Below, one piece after another: positions 7,098-15,766 of a stretch of 64,000 nucleotides of DNA. The notes under the pieces were generated by a model that saw only the letters and a list, made by a program, of their open reading frames with translations, did not search any database and had not been told where the DNA came from. Numbering within the stretch: the first letter of the stretch is position 1; each line of letters begins with the position of its first letter. The stretch comes from Flavobacterium limnophilum (GTDB taxonomy: Bacteria > Bacteroidota > Bacteroidia > Flavobacteriales > Flavobacteriaceae), in NCBI RefSeq assembly GCF_027111315.2, contig NZ_CP114289.2, positions 4,092,001-4,156,000 on the forward strand. The letters are read 5' to 3'. The translations under genes were made by a program, and so were the position numbers.

Positions 7098-9105
7098 TTC
7101 CATATTAATTTCCCTATTGTTGATAATTTTCTCGTGTACTAAGAAAAACACAGCAAATCAAACAACCACTTCTTCAGAAGACAGTCTTTCTGCTTATCTG
7201 TCTAAAGCTAATGATTTTAGTTCCACTACAAAAAAGAGGCAGGAATATATCCAAAAGGCATTTGATATTGTCATTAATCAGGAAGGTGACTCCTTACAAA
7301 GAGCCAACTTGTTTAGGATAGCCAATCGCTATTATAATTTGAACGATTGGAATAGATATCTTGAAATAACTAAGATTATTTTAGAAAAAGCTATAAGCAG
7401 TAAGGATACAGTAAGTACTGCCAAAGCTTATTCGTATTTAGGGGATTATTATGGTTCTCAAGGCGTTTCAGACACTGCTTTTTCTAACTATTTCAAAGCC
7501 GAAAAAATATATCTGCAAAAAAACGATAATTTAAATCTTGCCAAAACAAGATTGAATAAGGCAATGTTACAATACAATGAGAGTGATTTTTTTGGCAGTG
7601 AAATATCGGCACTCAGGGCTTTACGTGTTTTAAAAGGTCAAAAGGTAGATGATACGGTTTATGAGTTGTATAATCTTTTAGGGACAGTTTATAATGAATT
7701 AGGAGAATATGATAAAGCCATTGAGTTTCATAGTAAGGCATTAAGTTTAAGTGATAATAATGTGCCTATAGAAATTCAATCGAAAGCTACTTCAATGAAT
7801 AATTTGGGTTTGGTGTATTTGAATTTGAATCAGTACAAAAAAGCAATACCTTACTTTCAAAAAGGCTTGGAACAAAAAAAAGAGTTGCTTTTATATAAGC
7901 CATTTGTTTATGCAGTATTGTTAGATAATTTGGGTTATTCCCGATTCAAACTTAAAGAATCAAAAGGACTTCCTGAGCTGTTTTATGAATCCTTGAAATT
8001 AAGGGATAGTTTGCAATTAACGACTGGAGTTATTATCACAAAAATTCATTTGTCTGAATATTTTGCCTCCCAAAATGACACAGTAAAAGCATTGCAATAT
8101 TCCAATGGAGCATTGGCTACGGCTAAAAAATCAAAAAATGCAAGAAATATTTTACTGCCGTTAAAGCAATTGGCAATTATTGAACCAGCAAAAGCTGGAG
8201 TGTATAACAAAGAATACATTCATATCAACGATAGTCTGCAAAAATCTGATCGGAAAATCGCTGATAAGTTCTCCCGCATAGAATATGAAACAGATGAAAT
8301 CAAACAGGAAAACACGGATTTGACGACCCAAAACAGGAATTTGGTTTACATCTTTGGTTCGATTTTAATTTTGGGGATGTTTTTGTATATCATCAAAGCA
8401 CAAAAAGCCAAAAACAGGGAGTTGTTGTACAAACAGGAGCAACAAAAAGCGAATGAAGAAATCTATAATTTAATGATTTCTCAACAAAACGATGTTGAAA
8501 CCATAAGGGTAAAAGAGAAAAAACGCGTTGCCCAAGAATTGCACGATGGCGTACTGGGAAGGATGTTTGGAGTAAGGATGAATTTGGACAGTTTGAATAA
8601 AATTCACGATGAAACAGCTTCTCTTCAAAGAATCAGTTACTTGACGGAATTAAAAAATATTGAACAGGATATTCGCGAAATTTCACATGACTTGAATAGG
8701 GAAAAATCAGAATTAATTAATAACTTCGTTGCTATCGTAGACAATTTGTTTGAAGATCAAAAAAAGACGTTTAAAGCAAAATTGGTTTCAACTATTGACT
8801 CGAATATCAAATGGGAAAAGGTGAGTAATGCCGTAAAGATTAATTTATACCGCATTATTCAAGAATCGTTTCAAAATATTAATAAATATGCCAATGCCGA
8901 TATTGTCAGAATAGAATTCAAAAAAGAAACAGACAATTTATTTTTACAAATTAGCGATGATGGAATAGGGTTCAATGTTAACAGGGCAAAAAAAGGGATT
9001 GGTTTGCAAAATATGCTTTCCAGAATTAATGAATGCAAAGGAACATTTGAAATAAAATCCAAAAAAGGAGAAGGAACAATTATTACAGTTACAGTCCCAA
9101 TATAA
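7084..9105 (+). CDS. TPR-containing sensor histidine kinase, HisKA_3/NarL type
   Basis: The product (673 residues from TTG 7084) starts with an export signal ending in a good lipobox (LLIIFSC, Cys near residue 18), then TPR units over about 30-380 (for example YNLLGTVYNELGEYDKAIEFHSKAL), a membrane segment near 420-437, a coiled coil, the HisKA_3 H-box RVAQELHDG with H487, and a HATPase_c domain with NINKYANA and DDGIGF. It would autophosphorylate and signal to the response regulator that starts 11 bases after its stop. The start is compromised by a 14-bp duplication, so the gene may be off, weakly started from TTG, or phase variable. Confidence 0.85.
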   Translation: MKSNYSILISLLLIIFSCTKKNTANQTTTSSEDSLSAYLSKANDFSSTTKKRQEYIQKAFDIVINQEGDSLQRANLFRIANRYYNLNDWNRYLEITKIILEKAISSKDTVSTAKAYSYLGDYYGSQGVSDTAFSNYFKAEKIYLQKNDNLNLAKTRLNKAMLQYNESDFFGSEISALRALRVLKGQKVDDTVYELYNLLGTVYNELGEYDKAIEFHSKALSLSDNNVPIEIQSKATSMNNLGLVYLNLNQYKKAIPYFQKGLEQKKELLLYKPFVYAVLLDNLGYSRFKLKESKGLPELFYESLKLRDSLQLTTGVIITKIHLSEYFASQNDTVKALQYSNGALATAKKSKNARNILLPLKQLAIIEPAKAGVYNKEYIHINDSLQKSDRKIADKFSRIEYETDEIKQENTDLTTQNRNLVYIFGSILILGMFLYIIKAQKAKNRELLYKQEQQKANEEIYNLMISQQNDVETIRVKEKKRVAQELHDGVLGRMFGVRMNLDSLNKIHDETASLQRISYLTELKNIEQDIREISHDLNREKSELINNFVAIVDNLFEDQKKTFKAKLVSTIDSNIKWEKVSNAVKINLYRIIQESFQNINKYANADIVRIEFKKETDNLFLQISDDGIGFNVNRAKKGIGLQNMLSRINECKGTFEIKSKKGEGTIITVTVPI

Positions 9106-9116
9106 AATAACAAGAA

Positions 9117-9812
9117 ATGATGAATGATTCAATTGGAGAGGCAATAATTAAAAAAAACATATTAATTGTTGATGACCATCCATTTATAATTGAAGGGTAT
9201 AAAAATGGCATTACCAGATACAATCCAAATGAATTTGAGTATTCTATTTCTCAAGCCATTGATTGTAAATCTGCTTACGAAATCATTACCAATCCAGAAA
9301 CGGCGGCGTTTGATATTGCCTTTTTAGATATTAGCATGCCTACTTATGAAGAAAAGGGGCTTCATTCTGGAGAAGATTTGGCTAGATTGTTGATGGAATT
9401 TATGCCCAATTGCAAAATTATTTTGCTGACCATGTACACGGAAGAGTTGAAAATAAAGAATATTATCGAAACAATAAATCCAAGTGGATTGGTCATAAAA
9501 AATGATTTGACCTTTGATGAACTGCTTTTTGGATTCGACAAAGTGATAAAAAATGAAATTTATTACAGTCAATCCATTCAAAAAATGATGGATTTATCCC
9601 AACAAGATGCCATTGAAATTGATGTTTTCGACAAGCAAATTTTATTTCATATTTCAAAAGGAACAAGAACATTAGATATTCCCCAATATGTTCCAATATC
9701 TCTAGAAGCCATTGAAAAAAGAAAATTAAACCTGAAAAAATTATTGAATATACATGATGAAAGTGATATTGAATTAGTGAGGGAAGCCAGAAATAAAGGC
9801 CTGCTATTTTAA
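9117..9812 (+). CDS. NarL/LuxR-type response regulator, partner of the TPR kinase
   Basis: A 231-residue protein. The receiver domain has acidic D19-D20, phosphoacceptor D71 in AFLDISMP and a switch Thr in LLTMYT. The C-terminal region (about 165-231) follows the LuxR helix-turn-helix pattern (FDKQILFHISKGT, then SLEAIEKRKLNLKKLLNI, ending in ARNKGLLF) but is diverged, lacking the usual LTPRE start. The gene follows the kinase by 11 bases, forming a two-component operon. ATG at 9117 or 9120 is possible. DNA binding is expected from the fold but not obvious from the motif. Confidence 0.82.
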   Translation: MMNDSIGEAIIKKNILIVDDHPFIIEGYKNGITRYNPNEFEYSISQAIDCKSAYEIITNPETAAFDIAFLDISMPTYEEKGLHSGEDLARLLMEFMPNCKIILLTMYTEELKIKNIIETINPSGLVIKNDLTFDELLFGFDKVIKNEIYYSQSIQKMMDLSQQDAIEIDVFDKQILFHISKGTRTLDIPQYVPISLEAIEKRKLNLKKLLNIHDESDIELVREARNKGLLF

Positions 9813-9831
9813 TTCTCTAATCGTTACATAT

Positions 9832-9868
9832 AACAAAAACGGCATTTCATTGAAATGCCGTTTTTGTT
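9832..9868. terminator. Bidirectional terminator
   Basis: A long perfect stem: AACAAAAACGGCATTTC (9832-9848) with GAAATGCCGTTTTTGTT (9852-9868), loop ATT. It serves both the response regulator and thiL, which converge here. Confidence 0.92.
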
Positions 9869-9874
9869 ATTTTT

Positions 9875-10924
9875 TTATTCTTCGCTCAAAGCATTCCAGC
9901 CCCGAGCTTTCAAGGGAATTCGGCTATTGGCGCGGGTTACCAAATGAATTCCTTCGCTTTCTTGGGTCATGTGGCCAATAATCGTGAAGTTTGGATTTCC
10001 TTTTATTTTTTCAAAATCTTCCATTTTGATGGTGAAGAGCAATTCATAATCTTCGCCGCCATTGATGGCTACAGTTGTGGCATCCAAGTCGAATTCTTCA
10101 CAGGTATTCATAAACTGGGGATCAAGCGGCAATTTGTCTTCATATAAATTGCAACCCACTTTCGATTGTTTGCAAATGTGCATAATTTCAGAAGACAATC
10201 CGTCCGAAATATCAATCATCGCTGTTGGTTTTATTTCCAAAGCGTGTAACAAAGTGCGAACGTCTTTGCGGGCTTCAGGTTTTAATTGGCGTTCTATTAA
10301 ATACGTATAAGCATCCAAATCAGGTTGCGAATTTGGGTTTACCTGAAAAACTTGTTTCTCTCTTTCGAGAACTTGCAATCCCATATAAGCTGCACCAAGA
10401 TCTCCGGTTACCACCAATAAATCGGTTTGGCCAGCACCGTTTCTATATACAATTTCATCTTCTTCAACTTCGCCAATAACAGTAATGCTGATAATCATTC
10501 CTTTTTGGGAGGAAGTCGTGTCTCCACCAATAACGTCCACCTTGTATTCATTGGCGGCAAGTGTAATTCCATCGAATAATTCTTCCAAGGCTTCCAATGG
10601 AAAACGATTCGAGACCGCTATCGAAACCAAAATCTGGGTCGCTTTGGCATTCATCGCACAAATGTCCGAAACATTCACTACGACTGCTTTGTAACCTAAA
10701 TGTCTCAAAGGCATATAAGCCAAATCAAAATGAACACCTTCAATCAATAAATCAGTTGAAATAACGGTTTTTTTGTCCTTGAAATCCAAAATCGCGGCAT
10801 CATCTCCAATTCCTTTCAAGGTGGAAGCTTGGTTGATTTCAAAGTTTTTTGTCAGGTGGTCTATCAATCCAAATTCGCCTAATTGAGCAATACTGGTTCG
10901 TTGTGGAGTTTTATCTTCGATCAT
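9875..10924 (-). CDS. thiL: Thiamine-monophosphate kinase
   Basis: ThiL phosphorylates thiamine monophosphate to the cofactor thiamine diphosphate. The 349-residue sequence has the expected N-terminal GEFGLIDHL, the Mg/ATP site motif GIGDDAAIL, DLLIEGVHFDL, then SDICAMNAKA, VIGGDTTSS and the C-terminal ISDGLSSE and INGGEDYELLFT. It is monocistronic on this strand, with a minus-strand TACCTTTG (10947-10954) 22 bases before the start. No thiamine riboswitch was recognised upstream; the spacer there is taken up by an inverted-repeat element. Confidence 0.95.
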   Translation of the reverse strand: MIEDKTPQRTSIAQLGEFGLIDHLTKNFEINQASTLKGIGDDAAILDFKDKKTVISTDLLIEGVHFDLAYMPLRHLGYKAVVVNVSDICAMNAKATQILVSIAVSNRFPLEALEELFDGITLAANEYKVDVIGGDTTSSQKGMIISITVIGEVEEDEIVYRNGAGQTDLLVVTGDLGAAYMGLQVLEREKQVFQVNPNSQPDLDAYTYLIERQLKPEARKDVRTLLHALEIKPTAMIDISDGLSSEIMHICKQSKVGCNLYEDKLPLDPQFMNTCEEFDLDATTVAINGGEDYELLFTIKMEDFEKIKGNPNFTIIGHMTQESEGIHLVTRANSRIPLKARGWNALSEE

Positions 10925-10983
10925 TGTGATTTATATTTTAAAGTGGCAAAGGTACGAAGAACAGAAGGCTTTTTCTGAATTAA

Positions 10984-11055
10984 AATTGCCACTAAGTCAC
11001 AAAGCCACAAAGAAGAATCAAAACTTTGCGTCTTTGCGCCTCCGTGGCAAAAATT
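10984..11055. repeat. Short inverted-repeat element with GCCACAAAG-type arms
   Basis: Left arm 10984-11012 (starting AATTGCCACTAAGTCACAA) and right arm 11024-11055 (ending CCGTGGCAAAAATT) are imperfect inverted repeats with an 11-base centre. The same arm sequence recurs at 29911-30106 and, as a single arm, at 39707-39738, so this is a dispersed family. Confidence 0.75.
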
Positions 11056-11121
11056 AATTTCCTGTTAATGGCTTTGGGTAGTTCCTTATCCTTAAATTTA
11101 TGCCATTAAAAAAAACAGAAA

Positions 11122-12054
11122 ATGAAAACATTCGATATTGTCACGCTTACTGTTAATCCAGCTTTAGATAAAAGTGCCCATTTTAGAGGATTGGTTCCCG
11201 AACAAAAAATTCGTTGCGAGGAACCTCGTTACGATGCTGGCGGCGGAGGAATTAATGTTTCTAAAGCCATCGCTCGATTAGAAGGAGAATCATTCTGTGT
11301 ATTTACTTCCGGTGGTCCAATTGGGTTGATGTTGGAAGAATTATTACAAAAAGAATCCATTGCTTTAAAAGCTATAAAAACGTCTAATTGGACAAGGGAA
11401 AGTTTCGTGGCTGTTGACGATAACACCAATTCTCAATACCGTTTTGGTTTTTCTGGTTCGCCGATTTCTGAACAGGAGCAAAAAGAAATTATTCAAACTA
11501 TTCAAGAATTAAAGCCCGAATTTTTGGTTTTAAGTGGTAGTTTAAACGAAGGTTTGCCAACCGATTATTATCAAAACATAGCCAAGTTAGCCAAGGAATC
11601 GGGTTCGAAAGTAATTGTCGATACTTCTGGCGAAGCTTTGCAAAAAGTATTGGAAACAGGCGTGTATTTAATAAAACCAAATGTCGGGGAATTGGCTAAA
11701 TTAATTGGAGTCGAAACATTAGAAATGGACGAAGTAGCGCACGCTGCCCAAACCTTAATCGAAAAAGGAAGTGCCGAAATTGTTGTGGTTTCATTGGGTC
11801 CTCAAGGAGCAGTTTTGGTGACGGCAACCCAAACCGAATTTGTTCCTGCACCTAATGTGGTCAAGAAAAGTACCGTTGGAGCCGGAGACAGTATGGTTGG
11901 AGCAATGACTTGGGCATTATCCCAAAACAAAAGTCTAAAAGAAGTCGTTCAATGGGGCGTTGCCTGTGGATCGGCAGCAACAATGAATGAAGGAACTCAA
12001 TTGTTTAAATTGGAAGATGCCAAACGATTATTTGAGTGGTTGCAGAAGAAATAA
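11122..12054 (+). CDS. pfkB: PfkB-family phosphofructokinase
   Basis: A 310-residue ribokinase-fold sugar kinase. The N-terminal TLTVNPALDKS and AGGGGINVSKAI and the C-terminal anion hole STVGAGDSMVGA, with D as the catalytic base, match minor 6-phosphofructokinase (PfkB) and its relatives 1-phosphofructokinase and tagatose-6-phosphate kinase. It lacks a PTS or transporter neighbour, which makes a role in fructose-1-phosphate metabolism less likely. It stands alone between the inverted-repeat element and lepA. Sugar kinase assignment is certain; the exact substrate is inferred. Confidence 0.88.
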   Translation: MKTFDIVTLTVNPALDKSAHFRGLVPEQKIRCEEPRYDAGGGGINVSKAIARLEGESFCVFTSGGPIGLMLEELLQKESIALKAIKTSNWTRESFVAVDDNTNSQYRFGFSGSPISEQEQKEIIQTIQELKPEFLVLSGSLNEGLPTDYYQNIAKLAKESGSKVIVDTSGEALQKVLETGVYLIKPNVGELAKLIGVETLEMDEVAHAAQTLIEKGSAEIVVVSLGPQGAVLVTATQTEFVPAPNVVKKSTVGAGDSMVGAMTWALSQNKSLKEVVQWGVACGSAATMNEGTQLFKLEDAKRLFEWLQKK

Positions 12055-12061
12055 AAACAAA

Positions 12062-12089
12062 AAACCTGACAATTTTCATCATCAGGTTT
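12062..12089. terminator. Weak hairpin between pfkB and lepA
   Basis: AAACCTGA (12062-12069) pairs with TCAGGTTT (12082-12089). The T-tract is short, so termination is probable but not certain. Confidence 0.5.
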
Positions 12090-12130
12090 CTATCTTAATA
12101 CTTTGTACTTAAATCTTAATACTCAAAAAA

Positions 12131-13927
12131 CTAGTCGTTCAATTTCAAAACAGCCATAAACGCTTCTTGCGGAATTTCAACATTTCCAACTAGTCTCATG
12201 CGTTTTTTACCTTTTTTCTGTTTCTCCAATAATTTACGTTTACGCGAAATATCTCCACCATAACATTTGGCGGTAACGTCTTTACGTAAGGCTTTTATGG
12301 TTTCACGGGCAATAATTTTAGCACCAATTGCTGCCTGAATTGGAATATCAAATTGTTGTCTCGGAATCAGTTCGCGCAATTTCTCACACATTTTTTTACC
12401 AATATTGTATGCATTGCTTTCGTGAATCAAGGCAGAAAGCGCATCCACTGATTGAGCATTCAATAAAACGTCCAGTTTTACTAATTTGGAAGTACGCATT
12501 CCAATTGGTGAATAATCAAACGAAGCATATCCTTTAGAAACGGTTTTCAATCTATCGTAAAAATCGAATACAATTTCGGCCAATGGCATGTCGAAATTCA
12601 ATTCCACTCTTTCCGTAGTCAAATAGGTTTGATTGGTGATGACACCACGTTTTTCGATACACAAACTCATTACGTTACCCACAAAATCGGCTTTGGTAAT
12701 GATGGTCGCTTTGATGTAAGGCTCTTCAACACGATCCAACCTGGAAGGTTCCGGTAAATCGGAAGGATTGTTAACTACGAAAGGAGTTTCTGGATCTTTC
12801 TTGGTGTAAGCCAAATAGGAAACGTTGGGAACAGTGGTAATCACTGTCATGTCGAACTCACGTTCCAATCGTTCCTGGATAATTTCCATGTGCAGCATTC
12901 CCAAGAATCCGCAACGGAAACCAAAACCTAAAGCTGCAGAACTTTCCGGTAAAAACACCAACGAAGCATCGTTCAACTGTAGTTTTTCCATCGAAGCTCT
13001 CAACTCTTCGTAATCTTCAGTGTCTACGGGGTAAATCCCAGCAAAAACCATTGGTTTCACATCTTCGAAACCGGTAATCATATTTGTTGTTGGCGTTTTG
13101 GCATCTGTCAGCGTGTCGCCCACTTTTACCTCTTTTGCCTCTTTAATTCCTGAAATCAAATAACCAACATCACCTGTTGAAATGACACTTTTTGGAACTT
13201 GGTTTAATTTCAATGTTCCTACTTCATCGGCAAAATATTCATTGCCCGTAGCCATAAATTTAATCTTCTGACCTTTTTTGATTTCCCCATTTTTCACACG
13301 GAAAATAACTTCAATTCCACGAAATGGGTTGTAATGTGAGTCAAAAATCAAAGCCTGTAATGGTTCGTCTTTATTTCCTTTTGGAGCAGGAATTTTCTCG
13401 ATAATGGCAGCCAAAATGTTTTCGACACCAAAACCTGTTTTCCCCGAAGCGTGAATAATATCTTCCAGCTTGCAACCCAATAAATCTATAATATCATCGC
13501 TCACTTCCTCAGGATTCGCACTTGGTAAATCAACTTTGTTCAAAACCGGAATAATTTCCAAGTCATTTTCCAATGCCAAATACAAATTCGAAATCGTTTG
13601 TGCCTGAATACTTTGCGCTGCGTCTACAATCAAAAGTGCGCCTTCGCAAGCCGCAATCGAACGAGAAACCTCATACGAAAAATCCACGTGGCCTGGAGTA
13701 TCAATCAAATTCAGGATATAATCCTCGCCTTTGTATTTGTATTCCATCTGGATGGCGTGACTTTTTATGGTAATCCCACGTTCGCGTTCCAAGTCCATAT
13801 TGTCAAGCAATTGGGCCTTTTCCTCACGAGCTGTAACCGTTTGTGTAGCGCCAAGAAGTCTGTCGGCAAGCGTACTTTTACCGTGATCAATGTGTGCAAT
13901 AATGCAAAAATTTCTTATGTGTTTCAT
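12131..13927 (-). CDS. lepA: Elongation factor 4 (LepA)
   Basis: LepA is a translational GTPase that binds the ribosome and can back-translocate or rescue stalled complexes. The 598-residue protein has G1 [15 protein letters not shown]2/G3 RGITIKSHA and DTPGHVDF, G4 NKVDLP, EF-G-like domains, and the LepA-specific C-terminal domain ([25 protein letters not shown]). Length and motifs are full. Start ATG at 13927 is directly followed by [16 protein letters not shown], as in homologues. Monocistronic. Confidence 0.97.
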   Translation of the reverse strand: MKHIRNFCIIAHIDHGKSTLADRLLGATQTVTAREEKAQLLDNMDLERERGITIKSHAIQMEYKYKGEDYILNLIDTPGHVDFSYEVSRSIAACEGALLIVDAAQSIQAQTISNLYLALENDLEIIPVLNKVDLPSANPEEVSDDIIDLLGCKLEDIIHASGKTGFGVENILAAIIEKIPAPKGNKDEPLQALIFDSHYNPFRGIEVIFRVKNGEIKKGQKIKFMATGNEYFADEVGTLKLNQVPKSVISTGDVGYLISGIKEAKEVKVGDTLTDAKTPTTNMITGFEDVKPMVFAGIYPVDTEDYEELRASMEKLQLNDASLVFLPESSAALGFGFRCGFLGMLHMEIIQERLEREFDMTVITTVPNVSYLAYTKKDPETPFVVNNPSDLPEPSRLDRVEEPYIKATIITKADFVGNVMSLCIEKRGVITNQTYLTTERVELNFDMPLAEIVFDFYDRLKTVSKGYASFDYSPIGMRTSKLVKLDVLLNAQSVDALSALIHESNAYNIGKKMCEKLRELIPRQQFDIPIQAAIGAKIIARETIKALRKDVTAKCYGGDISRKRKLLEKQKKGKKRMRLVGNVEIPQEAFMAVLKLND

Positions 13928-13950
13928 TCTCTGTTTGTGTCAAATTATGT

Positions 13951-14062
13951 CCAACTGAGCGCAGTCGAAGTTAGGGCGTGACCACAAGGGTCGGGCTATC
14001 CGCTATATCTTTTGTTCCGCTATCGCTTCACAAAAGGATGTCGCTGCTATCCCTCACGCAAT
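13951..14062. repeat. Dispersed-type intergenic element
   Basis: A GC-richer block beginning near CAACTGAGCGCAGTCGAAG and running through GGCGTGACCACAAGGGTCGG to CTATCCCTCACGC stands out in the AT-rich spacer. It contains an internal inverted repeat ATCTTTTGT (14007-14015) with ACAAAAGGAT (14030-14039). I recall near-identical blocks from other Flavobacterium spacers, but only one copy is in this window, so the family claim needs a search. Confidence 0.5.
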
Positions 14063-14160
14063 TAATCTGCAAATATAGTTTAAATTCAGCAGTTTCAAAG
14101 TCCATCCCTCACAAACTAATTGGTTTAAGGTTGTGTTAACATCTTTTCATCTAAAAATTC

Positions 14161-14168
14161 TATCTTTG
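14161..14168 (+). promoter_or_regulatory. Bacteroidota -7 element for dusB
   Basis: TATCTTTG matches TAnnTTTG and ends 14 bases before the TTG start of dusB. A -33 box at good spacing is not evident. Confidence 0.5.
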
Positions 14169-14182
14169 CAAAAAAATTACCC

Positions 14183-15175
14183 TTGATAAAGATTGGCAAC
14201 ATAGAACTTCCTGATTTTCCGTTACTTCTCGCACCTATGGAAGATGTGAGCGATCCGCCCTTTCGTAGATTGTGTAAAGAACACGGAGCCGACTTGATGT
14301 ATTCCGAATTTATTTCCTCCGAAGGATTAATTCGCGATGCCATCAAAAGCCGAATGAAATTGGATATTTTCGATTACGAAAGACCAGTTGGAATCCAAAT
14401 TTTTGGAGGAGACGAAGAAGCAATGGCTTTGTCATCTAAAATTGTTTCAACGGTAAATCCAGATTTGATAGATATTAATTTTGGTTGTCCCGTAAAGAAA
14501 GTTGTTTGCAAAGGCGCAGGCGCAGGAGTTTTGAAAGACGTCGATTTGATGATTCGTTTAACGCAAGCGGTTATCGACAGTACCCATTTGCCTGTTACGG
14601 TAAAAACCCGTTTGGGTTGGGATGATACTTCCATCAATATTGATGAGGTAGCCGAGCGTTTGCAGGATATTGGAGTTGCCGCTTTGAGCATTCACGCTAG
14701 AACTCGTGCCCAAATGTACAAAGGTCATTCGGATTGGTCACACATTGCCCGAGTGAAAAATAATCCCAGAATCACTATGCCTATTTTTGGAAATGGTGAT
14801 ATCGATTCACCTGAAAAAGCATTGCAATATAAAAATGAATACGGTATCGACGGCATTATGATTGGTCGTGTCGCCATTGGTTATCCTTGGATTTTTAACG
14901 AAATCAAACATTTCTTCAAAACTGGAGAACATTTAGCAAAACCAACTGTTGCCGATAGAGTGGAAGCGGTTCGAAACCACCTGACCTGGGCAATGGAATG
15001 GAAAGGCGAAAGACTCGGAATTGTGGAGACACGTCCGCATTATACCAATTATTTCAAGGGAATTCATTCGTTTAAAACCTTTAGACAAAAGTTGGTAACC
15101 CTCGACAAACCAGAAGAATTATTTGCTCATTTGAATGAAATTGAAGCAGCTTATACTGGTTATGAAGTGGTTTAA
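14183..15175 (+). CDS. dusB: tRNA-dihydrouridine synthase (DusB type)
   Basis: This flavoenzyme reduces uridine to dihydrouridine in the D-loop of tRNAs. The 330-residue TIM-barrel shows FMN-site LLLAPMEDVSDPPFR, the signature DINFGCPVKKVVCKGAGAGVL with catalytic Cys, then VKTRLGW, HARTRAQMYKG and GNGDIDSPEKA and MIGRVAIGYPW. Translation must begin at TTG 14183: no ATG lies in frame upstream and the next ATG is inside the first barrel strand (APME). The TTG start and nearby -7 element agree. Confidence 0.93.
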   Translation: MIKIGNIELPDFPLLLAPMEDVSDPPFRRLCKEHGADLMYSEFISSEGLIRDAIKSRMKLDIFDYERPVGIQIFGGDEEAMALSSKIVSTVNPDLIDINFGCPVKKVVCKGAGAGVLKDVDLMIRLTQAVIDSTHLPVTVKTRLGWDDTSINIDEVAERLQDIGVAALSIHARTRAQMYKGHSDWSHIARVKNNPRITMPIFGNGDIDSPEKALQYKNEYGIDGIMIGRVAIGYPWIFNEIKHFFKTGEHLAKPTVADRVEAVRNHLTWAMEWKGERLGIVETRPHYTNYFKGIHSFKTFRQKLVTLDKPEELFAHLNEIEAAYTGYEVV

Positions 15176-15213
15176 AAATTTAATAATCCAAATTATTGTT
15201 TTCTAATTTTCAT

Positions 15214-15221
15214 TATATTTG
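15214..15221 (+). promoter_or_regulatory. -7 element for the toxin-antitoxin pair
   Basis: TATATTTG matches the consensus, 18 bases before the antitoxin ATG. An upstream TTG (15196-15198) is only 15 bases away, shorter than usual. Confidence 0.45.
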
Positions 15222-15239
15222 TTGTAAATAGTATTCATT

Positions 15240-15473
15240 ATGAGTGTTCAAACAGAAAAATCTCTTTTAATTGATTTACTTCAAAATATCAATGACGCTT
15301 CTATTATTCAGAAAGTGAAGAATTTTGTTTTGCACGAAATTGAACCTGTGTCTTTATCCGAAAATCAAAAAAAAGAACTAGATAAAAGGCTATTGGAACA
15401 TCAAGAAAATCCTAAATCGGGTGTAGATGCATTTGAATTTTTAGATTCTTTGAAGTCTAAATATGAGTTATAA
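15240..15473 (+). CDS. Putative antitoxin of a RelE/ParE-type pair
   Basis: A 77-residue, helix-rich acidic protein. The C-terminal half (LSENQKKELDKRLLEHQENP, then FEFLDSLKSKYEL) is typical of addiction-module antitoxins whose tail wraps the toxin. The next gene starts inside its last codons (11-base overlap), the usual antitoxin-first arrangement. No clear DNA-binding motif is seen in the N-terminus, so self-repression is uncertain. Assignment depends on the partner. Confidence 0.7.
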   Translation: MSVQTEKSLLIDLLQNINDASIIQKVKNFVLHEIEPVSLSENQKKELDKRLLEHQENPKSGVDAFEFLDSLKSKYEL

Positions 15474-15765
15474 CAAACTCATTTTAAAAACAAATGCAGC
15501 GATTGAAATAGAAAATATAATTGCACATTACAGTTCAATTAATCTTGTTTTAGCTAGAAGAATAGAAAAAGAGATACGATTTGGTTTCAAAACTATTGCC
15601 AAAAATCCTGAAATTTTCCAGTACCGTTATTCTAAAATTAGAATATTTTGGTTGAATAAATTCCCTTATGGGTTGTATTATATTTGGGAAAACAACGAAG
15701 TGTTTATTGTAGCATTTTGGCATTCAAAAGAAGATATTCCCAGCAAGCTTCCGCAGATTTTGTAA
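15463..15765 (+). CDS. RelE/ParE-family toxin
   Basis: A 100-residue basic protein with the RelE/ParE fold pattern: N-terminal helix AAIEIENIIAHY, central FKTIAKNPEIFQYRYSKIRIFWLNKFPYGLYYIW, then strand NEVFIVAFWHSKED. Members either cleave mRNA on the ribosome or poison gyrase; which applies cannot be told from sequence alone. It overlaps the antitoxin by 11 bases and ends one base before the convergent permease gene. Confidence 0.8.
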   Translation: MSYNKLILKTNAAIEIENIIAHYSSINLVLARRIEKEIRFGFKTIAKNPEIFQYRYSKIRIFWLNKFPYGLYYIWENNEVFIVAFWHSKEDIPSKLPQIL

Positions 15766-15766
15766 A

